A DNA stretch of 64,000 nt from Gnetum montanum (GCA_015680685.1 MNCI01015611.1:501717-565716), one strand, 5' to 3'; shown: positions 20,713 through 32,764, numbered from the stretch's first letter. Translations and numbers: made by a program. The notes: generated from the letters alone by a model not told the origin.

Positions 20713-22232
20713 ATGGAGGGAACTTCTTACACAAAGCCATCCATGTTCGATGGATTTGACTTTGGCTTTTGGAAAGCTAGAATGCAAGAGTTCTTCGAAT
20801 CCATGGAGTTTGAAGTCTAGGAATCAATCTTGGAAGGCTACACTCCACCCATCGATGGCACCCTTGGCATCATCAAGCCTCACAACAAATGATCACAAGA
20901 GAAAAAGCATAAGTTCATGTTTGATTCAATAGAAAAAAATTTTTTATATTGTGCTTTGAATAAATTTGAATTCAATAGGATATCAAGATGTAAAATGGCG
21001 AAAGAAATTTGGAAAACTTTAGAAGCTACTTAGGAAGAAACCTCTATTGTTAAGCAATCAAAATTGTTAGTTCTACAAAGTGAATATGATAAACTCAAAA
21101 TGTGAGAAGGTGAGAAAATCAAGGATTATTTTTCTAGAGCTAACAATCTTGTTGTAGCCATTAGAGGAACAAGGAAAGACTTTCCCAAAAGCAACAACAT
21201 CATCAAAATGATCAGAACTCTACAACTGAAGTTTAGGCCTAAGGTTACAGCCATGGAGAAAATTAAAGATTTCTCAACTCTAAGATTTGAGGAACTTCAA
21301 AGTTCTCTCATCACCTATAAAATGAATGTTGTAAGTGAAGGATCAATTCAAGAAAAACCTATTACTCTAAAGACTACCTCCAAGGAGAAGGAAGTCAATG
21401 AGCATGATGAGGGTAATGAAGATGAGATTACTCTTCTCTCAAGAAGACTACAATGATTGCTTAAAAGAAGAAACAAAGGGACATCTTAGCAACAACAAAG
21501 ATCAAATTTTTCAAAGATAAAGAAAGAGGTAGAAATTTTTAAAATTCTTCTAATCTAGATTTTTCTTTCATAGAGTGTTAGGTTTGTGGAGGAAGAGACC
21601 ATATGGCCTTCAAATACCCTAATGATTCAAACGATTGCAAATTTTAGCCAAATAATAGATCCAATGATGAGGAATCAAAAAATACCAACTTTTACACAAG
21701 TTGGAATGGTGCTAAGCAAAGTGAAGAAGAAGCATGCAATTCTTCTAAACATTCTCATCTCATCTACATGGTGCTTATTGATGAATCTTCCTCACATATG
21801 GTTGAACAACATGGTAAGTGTACCAAGAGGTATAGTGAATTTGAAGAAGAAATTTTTCTCTTACATCATTTGATTAGGAAGGAAAAGAAACTAGCATTTT
21901 CTAAGTTAAATTCTATTCATGCTCAAATGAAAGAAGAGATTTCAAACATAAAAGCTGATATGCAACCACTAACCTCTTGTAACAAGAATTGTAGGAAGAT
22001 TCAAGATGAGGAAATTCCCAAAAATCAGGCAAAGAATTTAGAGGATGCGACACATGAAAATGTGAGCTCAAGTTCAAGCATAGTAAGGTTTGATAATTAT
22101 GATCATAAGGATAATACTACTTTTATATTTAAAAATTATGATTTTATGCAAACTCTTAACCATGATGATCAAAATAAAATTAATGCTTGGTCTTGTCATA
22201 AGGGGTTTGGTAAGGAAATTGTGCATGTATAA
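20713..22232 (+). pseudogene. Copia-type gag remnant
   Basis: Starts MEGTSYTKPSMFDGFDFGFW, the typical plant copia Gag N-terminus, then KEIWKTLEA, LLVLQSEYDKLKM and RFEELQSSLITYKMN (UBN2-like Gag). Frame is lost between 21456 and 21573. A zinc knuckle CxVCGGRDHMAFKYP lies at 21576-21620 with the second position of the first Cys pair followed by TAG and the last Cys replaced by Tyr. The downstream charged region is 21768-22232. Stops at Gln/Trp-type codons interrupt it. No pol follows. Confidence 0.85.
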
Positions 22233-22420
22233 ATAAACAAAAATGAAGAGAAGTGGAACTTTTAAAATAAAGCAAAAATTAATTCAAAGTTCTATCACAA
22301 GGAAAATGAACAAATAGAGACATCACATAAATGATATAATAAAAGATAGCCTAAGGATGAGGAGGTACTTCATGATATGGCACCTCATATTAAACTCCAT
22401 TAATCTTCTTGATTTATCAA

Positions 22421-22450
22421 CAAGGTAAGTCAAGGTAAGTCAAGGTAAGT
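22421..22450 (+). repeat. Three tandem CAAGGTAAGT units
   Basis: Exact decamer repeated three times. Each contains AAG|GTAAGT, a perfect match to the plant 5' splice-site consensus. Confidence 0.85.
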
Positions 22451-23345
22451 CTCTATTTCTTTGCTTGTTAGTTAATAAGGATAATGTATGAGAAGTCTTA
22501 AATTATCCATGTCTTAGATCAAAAATGTGGAATAAGTGTCTAGAGTGTTTCTCTTATTCATTCATGATATTGATATAATTGATTTTGTGAAGATTTATAA
22601 TAGCTCTTGTAATAATTTCCCTTTGATCTTTCATTTGATTTCTTGTCTTTCATTCACATTTTCTTAACTTTGTCTTTGAGATGATTTCTCCATTTAGAAC
22701 ATAAGACAATCCTCTAAAATTTCTTTCAATATCACTTGTTGAAGATCTAAATCTCTATAATTAAGCTTAATGTTGATCTATAGTTATAGTGTGTTTGTGA
22801 TTAATTGCATCTCCTTGTTTTGACCTCAAAAGAGTAGTTCTTAATTTTCACAATCACACCTTAAGTGGAGGATGTAGCATATTCCTCACTACATTTTGAG
22901 AAATAACATGATTACTTTATGGGAATGTATGCATCTAACATCCATGGTTTTCCCTTGTGAAGTTGTATGGATATATTTATGGAGATATGTCCATGTTGTA
23001 TAAAAATGAAAATGATCTAAATTCCAAGCACCTTGCACTACTAACAAATTATTATTTTAGAGATATGTTGCTTAAGCCTTTGCTTCAAGATTGAATTTTA
23101 CTTAGAAGGTTTTTAATGCTCTTACCAACTTTAGGACACCTGTTCATGGACTTGATAAATACATACTTCCTATATCTTTTTAGGATTATGAGTGATACTT
23201 AGCTCTTCATATTATATTGTTCTTTTCTATCTTTTCTACCAAAGTTTGTGTAGCTTATCCATTTTGTTGCTATTCAAAAAGGGGGAGAGTAGTATGGTTA
23301 TATTTGTATGATCACTAATTCATTTTCTTATGTTTTGAACATCAC

Positions 23346-23360
23346 CAAAAAGGGGAAGAT
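23346..23360 (+). promoter_or_regulatory. Polypurine tract of the copia-type element
   Basis: CAAAAAGGGGAAGAT directly abuts the 3' LTR start TGTGGAGC, the expected plus-strand primer position. Confidence 0.85.
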
Positions 23361-24580
23361 TGTGGAGCTTTTGGTGTGTTTTAGTGTGCTCAAAACATTA
23401 AGAAAAATGGAGACAAAGGTTGTTTGCATGGTTGTATGGTTATTATTTTTGTAGGACTATGTACATGGGAAACCAAGATGAGCTAAAGAGGACAAGGAAC
23501 AAACTATCCTAGAGCTCAAAGGAGCAGGTCATCCATGTGTCTTAAAAATGAACATCCAAAGAACGTGGACAAGGACCTAATATTATATAAGCAAATTGAA
23601 CATCATTAAATCATATAAAAGATCAAGGTTGTGGATAAGAAATGATGCATTAATCATGTAAGTAAAACTAAAGAAAGACATCTCTAGGAAGCAATAGATG
23701 TCTTAGCAAATTTGGAGAGAACTTAGACAAAGATGTCTTCAGAAGTAGCAATATATCTTTCTTAGACAAAGACATCTTTCATGAGGTAGAGATGTCTTTA
23801 CATATTCTAGACCAAGTTCAAAAATATGTCTTCCATTAGACAAAGATGTCTTCTAGTATGGAGACTTTAGAAAGACATCTTTCAAGAAAAAAAAGATATC
23901 TTCCTAGATATGAAGGCAAATTCAGAGAGATGTCTTAGGTATGGGAAAGACATCTCCCATGACTAGTAGTGATCATTAGCTAGCCATTGCACGAGTTTCT
24001 AGAAGTATTTAGCAACACAGAAGCTATAAGAAGACGTCATGTGCATTGGGAAATATGCAAGTCTTGTTGTATTCATTGGAAAATCATTTGTAATCATTGA
24101 ATTCTCTGTTACTCTTCATTATCTTATCATTTTAGCATTGTAAAGTATGATGTACCTAATTATACAAGGATCAGCAAATTGATTTGCAATCATTCCTTGT
24201 AATTCTTGTTCTTGTTGCCCTATAGGATTGAGCTCCTTAAGCTTGTTAGGATCTTAGGGGATTGAGTTGTTGGTGCTATAGTACAACACTCTGTGAAAGC
24301 CTTGAAATCACATTTCCAATCTTAATGGGACCTTACGAGGTTGAGTGATTGGTGTTGTGGTACAACACTTCAGAGCAGGGCTTGATGATTGTATAGGGTG
24401 TGGATCCTTCAATCACAGTTTGAGAGCAATGAAGTCCAAAGGTGTGCTTGCAATCTACCCTCTATGTGTGGACTACCCAAGTTGGGGAACCATGTTAAAT
24501 TTTTTGTGTGTGCTTTGTTTGTTTACGTTTTTATTTGGGGAACTTATTCATTCCCACCTTTCTAAGTTCAATAATCCACA
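23361..24580 (+). repeat. 3' LTR of the copia-type element (1220 bp)
   Basis: Collinear with 19378-20658 and clearly diverged by substitutions, so the insertion is not recent. Starts TGTGGAGC and ends ATCCACA, followed by the TSD GAAAC. A 92-aa ORF inside it (24345-24623) also has a counterpart in the 5' LTR and is not a gene. Confidence 0.9.
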
Positions 24581-24627
24581 GAAACTTCATCCATTTATAT
24601 GTAACTCGAGGATGAGTTTTTAGTCAA

Positions 24628-24638
24628 TTGTGGAGGTA
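24628..24638 (+). promoter_or_regulatory. Polypurine tract of element D
   Basis: TTGTGGAGGTA immediately before TGATGAA. It is preceded by CGAGGATGAGTTTTTAGTCA, the decayed form of a motif (GGGGACGAGTTTTCATTCA) that precedes the 3' LTR in F, E and H. Confidence 0.75.
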
Positions 24639-25445
24639 TGATGAACCACTCAATGGTTACATCAATGCATCCTCATCAATGCATCCCCATCGATGCATGG
24701 GCTAATGTGTTGACACATAAAGCACTCATCAACAATTCATCCATTTTTCATTCCTTAGTTACAATGAAGCTCTTGTAGTTTGTTTTCTCTAGAGTTAGAA
24801 TATTTTCTAAGTTCCCATAGTAGGATTCAAAGAGTGTACAGATCTTTATGTGAACACTGATGAACTTGAGCACCTTTGTTTGAATGATAATAAAAATGAT
24901 CTTTTCTAATAAAACGTTGTAACACTTGGAATAGATTAATGTCTCTTCATGCATTCATCATTCATGCACTTTACTTTAACAAATTTTAATTAAGAAATTA
25001 ATGTAGATTAAATAGCAAACATAAGTACAACCACTTCCAGCATACATTTAATACTTGATAATCCTAGTAACGCTTAATGCTTGGTAATCTAGTAGCACTA
25101 TCACATGTTTAGGATGTGTACAAAAAGTGGAAATGGATGCTTATGTTAGGATTAGTTAAATATTAGCTAGCTATTAGATCAATTAAACATTTAATTACTT
25201 TATTCTTATTTTTAGGTAACTTAAATCATAAAACATAAGATGATAAAAATCAGATGCCTCAGTTACACTTAACCATACACTAGGACTTCACAAGTGGAAT
25301 TGAGAAGACAAGAATGAAAATGGTTAGACTCACCTCCTAGAACCTAGCATACTTAAAAAGTTAAAGTCTATGGAATTTGACTAAATCACTAAGTGAATGC
25401 TAGTGATTTGTATGGTTGGGCATAGTCTATACATGCTATTCATCA
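24639..25445 (+). repeat. Shared LTR: 3' LTR of D and 5' LTR of E (807 bp)
   Basis: TGATGAACCACTC...GCTATTCATCA. A polypurine tract lies on its left and a primer site plus gag start on its right, so it serves two internal regions. From about 24735 on it closely matches the LTR at 40423-41226, including GAATATTTTCTAAG and AGCTAGCTATTAG blocks. The first 100 bp differ and contain GATGCAT-type repeats also seen in the D 5' LTR. Confidence 0.8.
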
Positions 25446-25446
25446 T

Positions 25447-25464
25447 TTGCATTGTTTCCAGGGA
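25447..25464 (+). promoter_or_regulatory. Element E primer binding site (decayed tRNA-Asp)
   Basis: TTGCATTGTTTCCAGGGA at the expected position after the LTR. It differs from the tRNA-Asp complement at six positions, most of them transitions. Confidence 0.7.
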
Positions 25465-25543
25465 CTTTAGTTAGCTATGTGTACTATCTAGGACTTAGTG
25501 AAATTATTCAAAATCATTGTAATGAATCTTAAATCCATCTAAA

Positions 25544-27570
25544 ATGTCTTCTTCTCATAGGGTTGATTCTCCATAATTGTTTGAGCATACTTCCAATCAA
25601 ACATGTGATGGGTCAAAATAGTCGGTGCCCCAGTAATGTAAAAAATTCTATCTAATCCTAATGAGTATGTGTTAGATTTCACCTTCATCCTACATTAGGA
25701 TGAGCAAATGTGGTTGAGGGACATGGAGGGAAACATTATGTTGCTACCCAATCAATCAGTTTCTCCAATGCTACTCCAAACTCTCATGAGATTGACCATC
25801 TAGGGGCTCCATGCTAAATACATTATGCATAAGAAAGATTGGTAATATGAGGCTCATTATGAAGCTTTGAAGAGGAAATGGTTCACTAACCCCTTATTCC
25901 TATTGGGTTAGAAAGATAGAAAGGATTCCTTCTCTAGGGGTTCTCACTTCTTTGACTCTCCTCCCCTTGTCTTTAATGAGGGAAACCCAAACCAAAACTT
26001 GTAGTCCACTATTAACAATATGGAATCAAGGGAGAATAGGATCCCTTGATCATGAGGGATCCAAAGATGGAAGTCAGGACAAGAACCAGGACAAGCATTG
26101 TGATGATGATAAACATGATGATTATGGTCATGATTGAAGAAGAGAAGGTGATGGACATCATGGTGGTGCTAGTCCTCCTTCCTCTTCACCTTGGTCATCC
26201 TCTTCTTCCTCCTCTAGCTTTGACTGAAGCCACAGAGGATGTGACTATGATGGAGGTAACTGATAGGATAAAGATGATCATAGGGCCTTCCATAGTAGTA
26301 GAGACCAAGGGTATGGGTAATCAAGGAAGGCCAACCATCACAAAATAAGAGGAAGCAAAGGACATCATGGGCATCATGGCCATCATAGAGGTTGTAACTA
26401 TGAAGAGCCTTTTCTTGCAATGAGAAACATGTTGAATATTTCTGAGGTAGTGAGAATTCCAACAAGGCATGTGAAAGATAGTAGAATCAAGTGGTTGGAT
26501 ATGAACAATATCCTCAAGTTTGAAGGGGGATACAACTCAAATCCACATAACCATCTTCAAGCCTTTCATGATGCCTATACCTTACAAAACATGGAGAATG
26601 AATGAAAAAAATTAAAGTTGTTTCGAAGGATGTTTATCAAAGAAGCTAAAAGTTGATGCTAGTCCTTGGAGTTCAGATCAATCTGTAAATGGAGTACAAT
26701 GTTTTAGCTCTTCAATGACAAGTATCAGAGGTACTCCTAAGTGTCCAACTTGAGAAAGTAGATCCAAGGTTGGAAAAAAGGAATACATGAACCCTTGGAT
26801 GCAATCATGGAAAAGTACTATTCTCTCCTACATCAATGTCCTAGCCATGGTTATTCTCAAAGGAAGCAACTCCGCCATACCATGGATGGGCTCTACATAG
26901 AAACATGGAGAATTCTTAGGATCTATGCCCAAGAGAAACTTTTAGAACTTAGAGCCCATCAGATTCAAAGGCTGATTAAGTTACCAAAGAAGAAAGAGAG
27001 TTGAAAAAAAGGAAAAGTACAAAGGAATACAACAAGAACCCTTCATGAAAGAAAGGGAAGTCCAATTCTATGGCAATGAGGAGGAGGCATCACTTGATGA
27101 GATGGTGTAACACACAACCTTGCTGATTCAAAAGTCTATTTTGATATTTTAACTAAGGTAGATAAAATATGGGACTCTTTGGATGAGAAATTCCAAACTA
27201 CTTTGAAAATAGTAAAAGGGGTAAGGGTAATGCTACTGCCATAGAGGACGTTGTGGACACTAAATCAAATGATGATGGTGGATGTGACATTTTCTATTAT
27301 AAACATCCTAAGGGATGTTACCCCATTTTGTCACACTTGTAGGAGTCTGGGGTGTATGCTCTAAATCCGAGATAGGCAAGAAGGCAAGCACCCAAAAGGT
27401 TGCCTTATCCTTAGGGCAACCCTTGGTAGTTCCACCAGCAACAAGTCTACTATCTAAGTGGAGCTCCACCACAATCTTATGAGTAATACCATCAATGGTA
27501 GCACCCATAGTCATGGACCACCAATGTAGCAATACCCTTACCGATAGCTTGATTCATATGGGTACTATGT
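25544..27570 (+). pseudogene. Element E gag remnant
   Basis: Starts MSSSHRVDSP then a stop. Core Gag block from 26420 (MLNISEVVRIPTRHVKDSRI..., FEGGYNSNPHNHLQAFHDAY) and LLHQCPSHGYSQRKQLRH (near 26820). Zinc-knuckle-like CDIFYYKHPKGC near 27280 has its second Cys replaced by Phe. The C-terminus reads YGYYVQQPISP, with CAA CAA CCC where element A has TAG CAG CCA, so here the gag-PR junction is an open codon. Confidence 0.85.
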
Positions 27571-28530
27571 TCAACAACCCATTTCGCCATGTGACTCTTC
27601 TAGTCATGCTTCATTCCAGCATCACTACTACCCTCCCAAATACTACAAATCCTAATCTCTAAGAAGAGAAGCCCCATTTCCTCATTATCCTCCTCATCCT
27701 TTTACACATGTTCCTCTACCCTCAACTCAATTACCACCTACTCCATTAATGCAAGATGAAATTCTTGCTTAACTACAATAACATAACATCACTAGAGCTA
27801 TTAACTTATAGTTGGCTCTTTAGTCAAGTGCTTTAGAAAGTAAATCCTAAAAAAGATCATTCTTCCAAACCAATAGTCCTACAAAGCCCTTAGATATATG
27901 CGGCTAATAGCCTACTTCTTCCTCATCATCTACATCTACATCATTCGAGAATCCTTCAAATAAAACACCTTCCCAACTACATTCCATGATGTTTACCCAT
28001 GCTTTCATAGATTGGATTAAGGCTAGCCACCTTCCAAAAAAAATTTCTAACCCTAGAAGTCCCATTATCTTTTTGCAAATTACTAGGAATAATCCTTGCA
28101 AGGTTCTTCTAAACTCAAGTTTTGATGTGAATTTAATTTTCCATGACATGTATAAAGCTTAGAACTTGCCTCCACTAAAAAAGAGTAACATTTATCTTAA
28201 GTTGGTAAACCAATCAATCACTATTTCCTTGGGATTAATGGAGGACATTGTGACCATCGTCTGTAGGTGGTCCTATTCTACCAACTTCCTAGTGATATAT
28301 GTTGATAACTACAAGGGGAACTTCCCAATCATTATGGAAAGGACTTGGCTAAGCATCATTGATGCACAACTAGGAATCAAAGACCTATCCTTGGAGATTT
28401 TCAAGGAAAATGAATTTGAAGAGATTAAGAAGAAGCATGTTCCATGCATTGCATACAGTAACATAGAATTCAACTGTGTGCAGAAACTATGGTCTATAAA
28501 AAGTACATCCATCATATCATGTAGATAGTG
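27571..28530 (+). pseudogene. Element E protease remnant
   Basis: A proline-rich linker, then the protease domain from about 28090: the element A stretch LLDSGSGVNLIS reads LLNSSFDVNLIF here, so the catalytic Asp and Gly are gone. Downstream VEDIVTIVCRWSY..FLVIYVDNYKGNFPIIM and AWLS-like WLSIIDA (28230-28370) match the A and C proteases. Confidence 0.8.
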
Positions 28531-29008
28531 TGAAGATGTGTTTGAAATTCAAAGGTGCCTATACATAGTAGCCACAAAATAATAGGGAATCCAATGACTA
28601 AAAGCTAATCCTAGTCGCAACTCAACAATTTGCATGGAATCAACTAAGAGCTTAACGAGTGCCTACATTAAAGGCATGGACAAGATGGAGCAAATCCATC
28701 ATCAACTCTCTAATAAACCTAATGACACTTATTGGGGAGAGTTGGAAACCCTTGAGAGCTTTAAACATGAGCCCTTAGTATTGAAAATTTTTCCTATCAA
28801 CATGAAATATGCTTTTTTGAACCATGAAAATCTAGTGATAATCAATGTCAATCTTACTCTTGAACAAAAAGGGAAGTTGTTGAAGGTGGTCAAAAAATGG
28901 CCAATAGCCTTTGCTTGATCATATCCTAAAGTCACTAGAATTGATCCTAGGATATGCCAACACTACATCTACACAAATCCTTCTATGAAGCCAAAGAGGC
29001 AACTACAA
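28531..29008 (+). pseudogene. Element E protease-RT linker and RT N-terminus
   Basis: ESTKSLTSAYIKGMDKMEQIHHQLS...WGELETLESFKHEP and NVNLTLEQKGKLLKVVKKW match C at 61306-61600. The frame reads into RVDP-like IDPRICQHYIYTNPSMKP before being cut by element F at the target site TACAA (29004-29008). Confidence 0.8.
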
Positions 29009-29813
29009 TGATGAGTGGTGAGGTACCCCTACACTCAACCATACGAATACGAGTGTTTCACGCACGATCTGGTCAAAGTCCGCAAACAGACTAGTTGTGG
29101 TATCTAGACAGTCATTCTTAGGTCACAATTCGATGTCTTCCCATCTGGACTAGTGTTAACTTGTCACATATGGTTTAGTCCAGGGTGAAGTGTATGGTGT
29201 GTTCCTATACTAATGCTACTCCTGAAGATAATGGAAACTAATATTAACTAAGCTAAGAAAGAGAGGGTGAGAGGGAATCTAAGCTAGCCTAAGTGCGATG
29301 AGCATCTGTTCCTCAATCATCCATACACATATTGGACCTCATGCATGACTACCACTGGGATTACCAAGCACAGATCCTAGGTAAGCTACTGGGTTACCAA
29401 GTAGTCACACTTAAATGCTCGTGATCAAGTCGTACTCATTCCATGTTTAATAGGAATTTAGGGTAAGAAGATATTAAATAAGAAAGTAGTAAATAACAAT
29501 TAAATAAATAATTAAGCTAAGTAAATGCTACAATGATGAAGTAATCTTGATCTTTATTTCTAGTCATGTGCATGTCCAAGTACATTACACTTGATTAAGA
29601 ATGTCATACAATTACAATCACCACACTGCGGGCATACACTGGGAGAGAAAGGTTGAGAGAGAAACTGGTGTAAAATGAAAATTAAATCTAACAAATCTAA
29701 CTGCTAACTCTAAAAACTACCTATCAAATCTATCTACCTCTTATTTATAGATGAGGAGATAGGCTACGATATCGCATATGCAATATCGCGGCCAACAAAA
29801 TGATACCTCATCA
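29009..29813 (-). repeat. 3' LTR of element F (805 bp)
   Basis: In sense orientation TGATGAGGTATC...CACCACTCATCA. Minus-strand TATA CTATAAATAAGAGG at 29737-29750; U3 palindrome remnant around 29766-29792. Contains one GCTCGTGATCAAGTCGTACTC unit equivalent to the amplified units of A. Confidence 0.92.
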
Positions 29814-29847
29814 TACCCCCACAACTGAATGAAAACTCGTCCCCAAG
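29814..29847 (-). promoter_or_regulatory. Polypurine tract and conserved upstream box of element F
   Basis: Minus strand: a GGGGACGAGTTTTCATTCA box, then GTTGTGGGGGTA abutting the LTR start TGATGAG. The same box precedes the LTRs at 24639, 40423 and 43192. Confidence 0.85.
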
Positions 29848-29999
29848 TGAGAACAAGCTCCATTGATTACACAGTGGATAGGTATGGGATTATTGAATGG
29901 TAAGAATGGGTTTATGTAGTAGTGTGGAATCAAAACAAAATTGAGACACAACATAAAGAATGTGAAAGGAAATCCTATAGCTACAAAATTGATGGAACT

Positions 30000-32764
30000 C
30001 ATGTAGTTCCTGGTGGCAAGGGTTGGTGCCTTTTCCCTTGTCTTGTGCTCCAGTTCTTGGGACTTGATGGTGTTGAAGTATGACCTAGGTTTTCTCCTCT
30101 TCAGCCTAGGGATCTTGTGCCATCCATGTTAATGTTTCAACATTTGATGGAGTTGGCACCTCCCATGGGCAGGATAGTTGCAGAAACATTTTATTTGCCT
30201 TGACATACCAAGCTGCAAACACCCATTGTTCCTTCTCATAGGCTCTGGCTTTGTCTCTGTATTCTTGGAAATCTACAAGCCATTGAGCCAAATCTGTTGT
30301 GACACCTTTTTGCCCCTGGCAGCTTTCTTTAACCACCTCAAGTTCAGAATTTGCAATCTCCATTTTTTGCAATATCTTCTTACATTCTACAAATTCTGTT
30401 TCATATTTGTTGTAGGTGGTGGCTACCTATTGTTTGAGCTCTGTTCTTGGGTGCCCTGCTATTAACATGGCAAGATTGCCATACCACAGGTTTGCCAACT
30501 CCATGTATTCTATAAGATCGTGGATCTGTAGGTCCCGGTTCTTAACTTCCACCTGGTGGGCAAATGCATATGTGTCTAATATGGCCCGCCAATCAATGTG
30601 TTGAGCACTGATAGTGTTGATATGGGCCTTGGCCATATGGATCTCCTTCTCAATGATCTATTTGTACATCCCCACTTGGTCATGGAAATGCTCCTTTAGC
30701 TTTTCATGTTGTTTAGCCTCATTCTAGTGCGTGCTTATTTCATTAGCAGTCTTCTAGTGGATGATGCGTACCTCCTCCATTGAGAGGGTTTGATTCTCTC
30801 TAGCTAAATGGTTCATGTCTTGGTTGACTCGGATGAATTATTCTCACAACTGATGGAAATGTTCTTCGAGAACATTCTTTTACTTTTCCACAAAGGTCAA
30901 CCGAAGTTTGTCAGCAACAAGCTACTAGTTTTCCTCTTGTATGGCCTTGAGTGCCTTAGTATGCACATAAGTTTGCACTTGTGCTACAGACACATCCCAA
31001 ACAGCCTTCTCTTTTTCTTCTGCCACCTTCTTATTCTTTGTTAGTAGTTTGGTTAGTTGCTCAATTTTGAAACTGTCTAGTTGGTTTGCAAGAACAAATT
31101 TCAAAGGATCCCGTTGTGCTGCTTGTAGGGCCATAAGCCTTTCTTGCAATTTTTGTGCCTCTACTTTAGGGTGATCGACCCTCACCTCTTTCAAGACCAA
31201 CTTCCCCTTGGTGGAAATGAGGTCTAATTGAATTGCTGTAATATCTTGAGGGATGTTAAACAGGGACGTCATTACTTGTCCTATTAGTAGTAATCGATCA
31301 AGTACATCCTCATGTTCCGCAAGAGTCATTGAGGTTCCAACCAAAGTTTGAGCATCCCATGCTCCCATGAGATCTACCGGTGGTCTACAACCACTTCTAT
31401 GGTCTACAACCACTTCTATGGCTCCTGCTGCATCTTGGTGTTGCATGACTACCACTGTGGCCCCTTCACTAGTTTCTAATTGCACTTAGAAAGATGCAGC
31501 GTTTCTCGAGATCTGTTGTGACCAAGTACTTTCCCCTCCTCCTATATGTATGGACACTTCACCCCTTGCACTATCCAAAGAAACTGTGGGTTGTATGACA
31601 TCTTCAATGACATGAAAGAGATTTACATCATCATGACTTCCCCAACTAACCATCTCAGCGATGGCCCTGAGATGGCTCATTGACGGTCTATAATCTTGCA
31701 ACGGTAGTGGTTGATCTTGGCCCATGCTAGGCCCTACTTCTTATTGTTGGTTGGGCCTTGTACTTAGAAGTTGGCTGGGTCCTGCAAGTTGATCTGCAAT
31801 TGGCCCTGTCGTGTGTTATTTTTCTTGTTCCGGTCCCAACATCTCACCAGTGATTTTCCTTATGGCTGGTGGCTTTAACAATTCAACATATGAAGCATTT
31901 TGGGCTTTTTAGAGGACATCATTAGTGTATCCTCTGATACCAGCACATTGGCACAACTTCCTAATAAGGCAAGGGAAGGGCAACATCATCTTCCCTATCT
32001 TCCATTTTTTGAACCACCTCAGGATCTCTGTAAAGTATAGATGAGGCATATTAACATTAACCTTTCCCATCAATACTGCACATCCCCTTACCACATATGT
32101 CAAAATCCTTTTTAAGCCCTTCGTGAGGAAGAGGTGATATGTTCCAATTTTGAAATAAATCCTCTCTTCTATCGTCAACTCTCCAAATGTCTTATCTTTG
32201 CCATATGTCATTTCCAACCAAACTCATCGTGCATCAGGGTCTAAATGTAGATAACTAAGCAACCTTTGGCCTTGTATTTAGAAGGTTTAATACTTCCAAA
32301 ATGGCCTAAACAGAGAAATCAACTATCACACCACAAATGTTAACTGTGGTGCCTTGTTCTCTATTGTGCCAAAATTGGTACGTTTCCCCTAGGTACTAGG
32401 CACTGCTTTTAGAGAATATAGGCCATAAGGGAGACCCTTTGAGGTGCTCCCTAATAACCTCAGGAGCAAACTCTATGAATGGTTCAAAATTTAATTCCAC
32501 AATCATCGTAGTGAATGTGGACCTTTCATGGATAGCCTGAATACACTCGTAGGACAACGTGGGATGTTGTTCCTATTTAGGCATTGCAGCAACTCCTCCT
32601 TCTACCTACCTTGATTATATAGTAGCAGGGTCTTCTTGGTGAATGCTAAATGATTGTTCCTCCTCCTCTTCATGTTGTTCTACAAGGACTTGTCCTTTGC
32701 CTCTCCTAGGTCGTTTGCTTCCACCTTGAGTAGGACCTTCCTGTTATCTGTGTTTCGGGGCCAT
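30000..32764 (-). pseudogene. ORF-X of element F: plant 'putative transposon protein'-like, decayed
   Basis: About 2.7 kb of interrupted coding sequence. From ATG at 32764: a basic N-terminus (GGSKRPRRGKGQ), E-rich stretch, then ELNFEPFIEFAPEVIREHL and ILTYVVRGCAVLMGKVNVN...LPFPCLIRKLCQCAGI (31909-32217), which resembles the family consensus LPFPSLIxxLCxxAGV of plant 'putative transposon protein' domains (PF20167-like, from memory). Open pieces at 31486-31725 and 30925-31485 (186 aa, with long K/E/Q-rich helical and probable coiled-coil stretches, LKFVLANQLDSFKIEQLTKLL) continue to 30106. It lies where Athila elements carry an env-like ORF, but I see no transmembrane segment. A second copy is in H. 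Confidence 0.6.

Larger units (their letters stand above)
22233..23360 (+). other. Non-coding 3' interior of the copia-type element
   Basis: No ORF of note. Contains three tandem CAAGGTAAGT decamers (22421-22450), a first purine run AAAAAGGGGGAGAG near 23276, and the polypurine tract proper ending at 23360. About 1.1 kb that would hold pol in an autonomous element. Confidence 0.7.
19378..24580 (+). mobile_element. Gag-only Ty1/copia-type LTR element with perfect TSD
   Basis: Two direct LTRs (19378-20658 and 23361-24580), an initiator-tRNA-Met primer site (20661-20673), a broken copia-type gag (20713-22232), and a polypurine tract AAAAAGGGGAAGAT just before the 3' LTR. Flanked by GAAAC at 19373-19377 and 24581-24585. 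The interior is only 2.7 kb and has no protease, integrase, RT or RNase H, so this is a TR-GAG-like non-autonomous element. It interrupts the 3' part of element D. Confidence 0.92.
13684..25445 (+). mobile_element. Element D: Ty3/gypsy unit lacking recognisable pol, interrupted by a copia element
   Basis: 5' LTR 13684-14513, tRNA-Asp-like primer site 14515-14532, broken gag 14646-16358, no recognisable pol, CATGGGGGAG motif at 17383, conserved non-coding blocks, and a polypurine tract TTGTGGAGGTA at 24628-24638 followed by an LTR (24639-25445). The copia element 19378-24580 lies inside its 3' part. The right LTR is shared with E. No target duplication: ATAAT is at the left outer flank, and the right LTR is followed by E's primer site. 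Confidence 0.75.

Noticed and set aside
24345-24623. 92-aa ORF
   Set aside because: Lies in the copia LTR and has a frame-matched shadow in the other LTR (20360-20557); LTR sequence, not a gene.
30808-31044. Plus-strand 78-aa ORF in F
   Set aside because: Antisense to ORF-X, which has matching sense frames in H.
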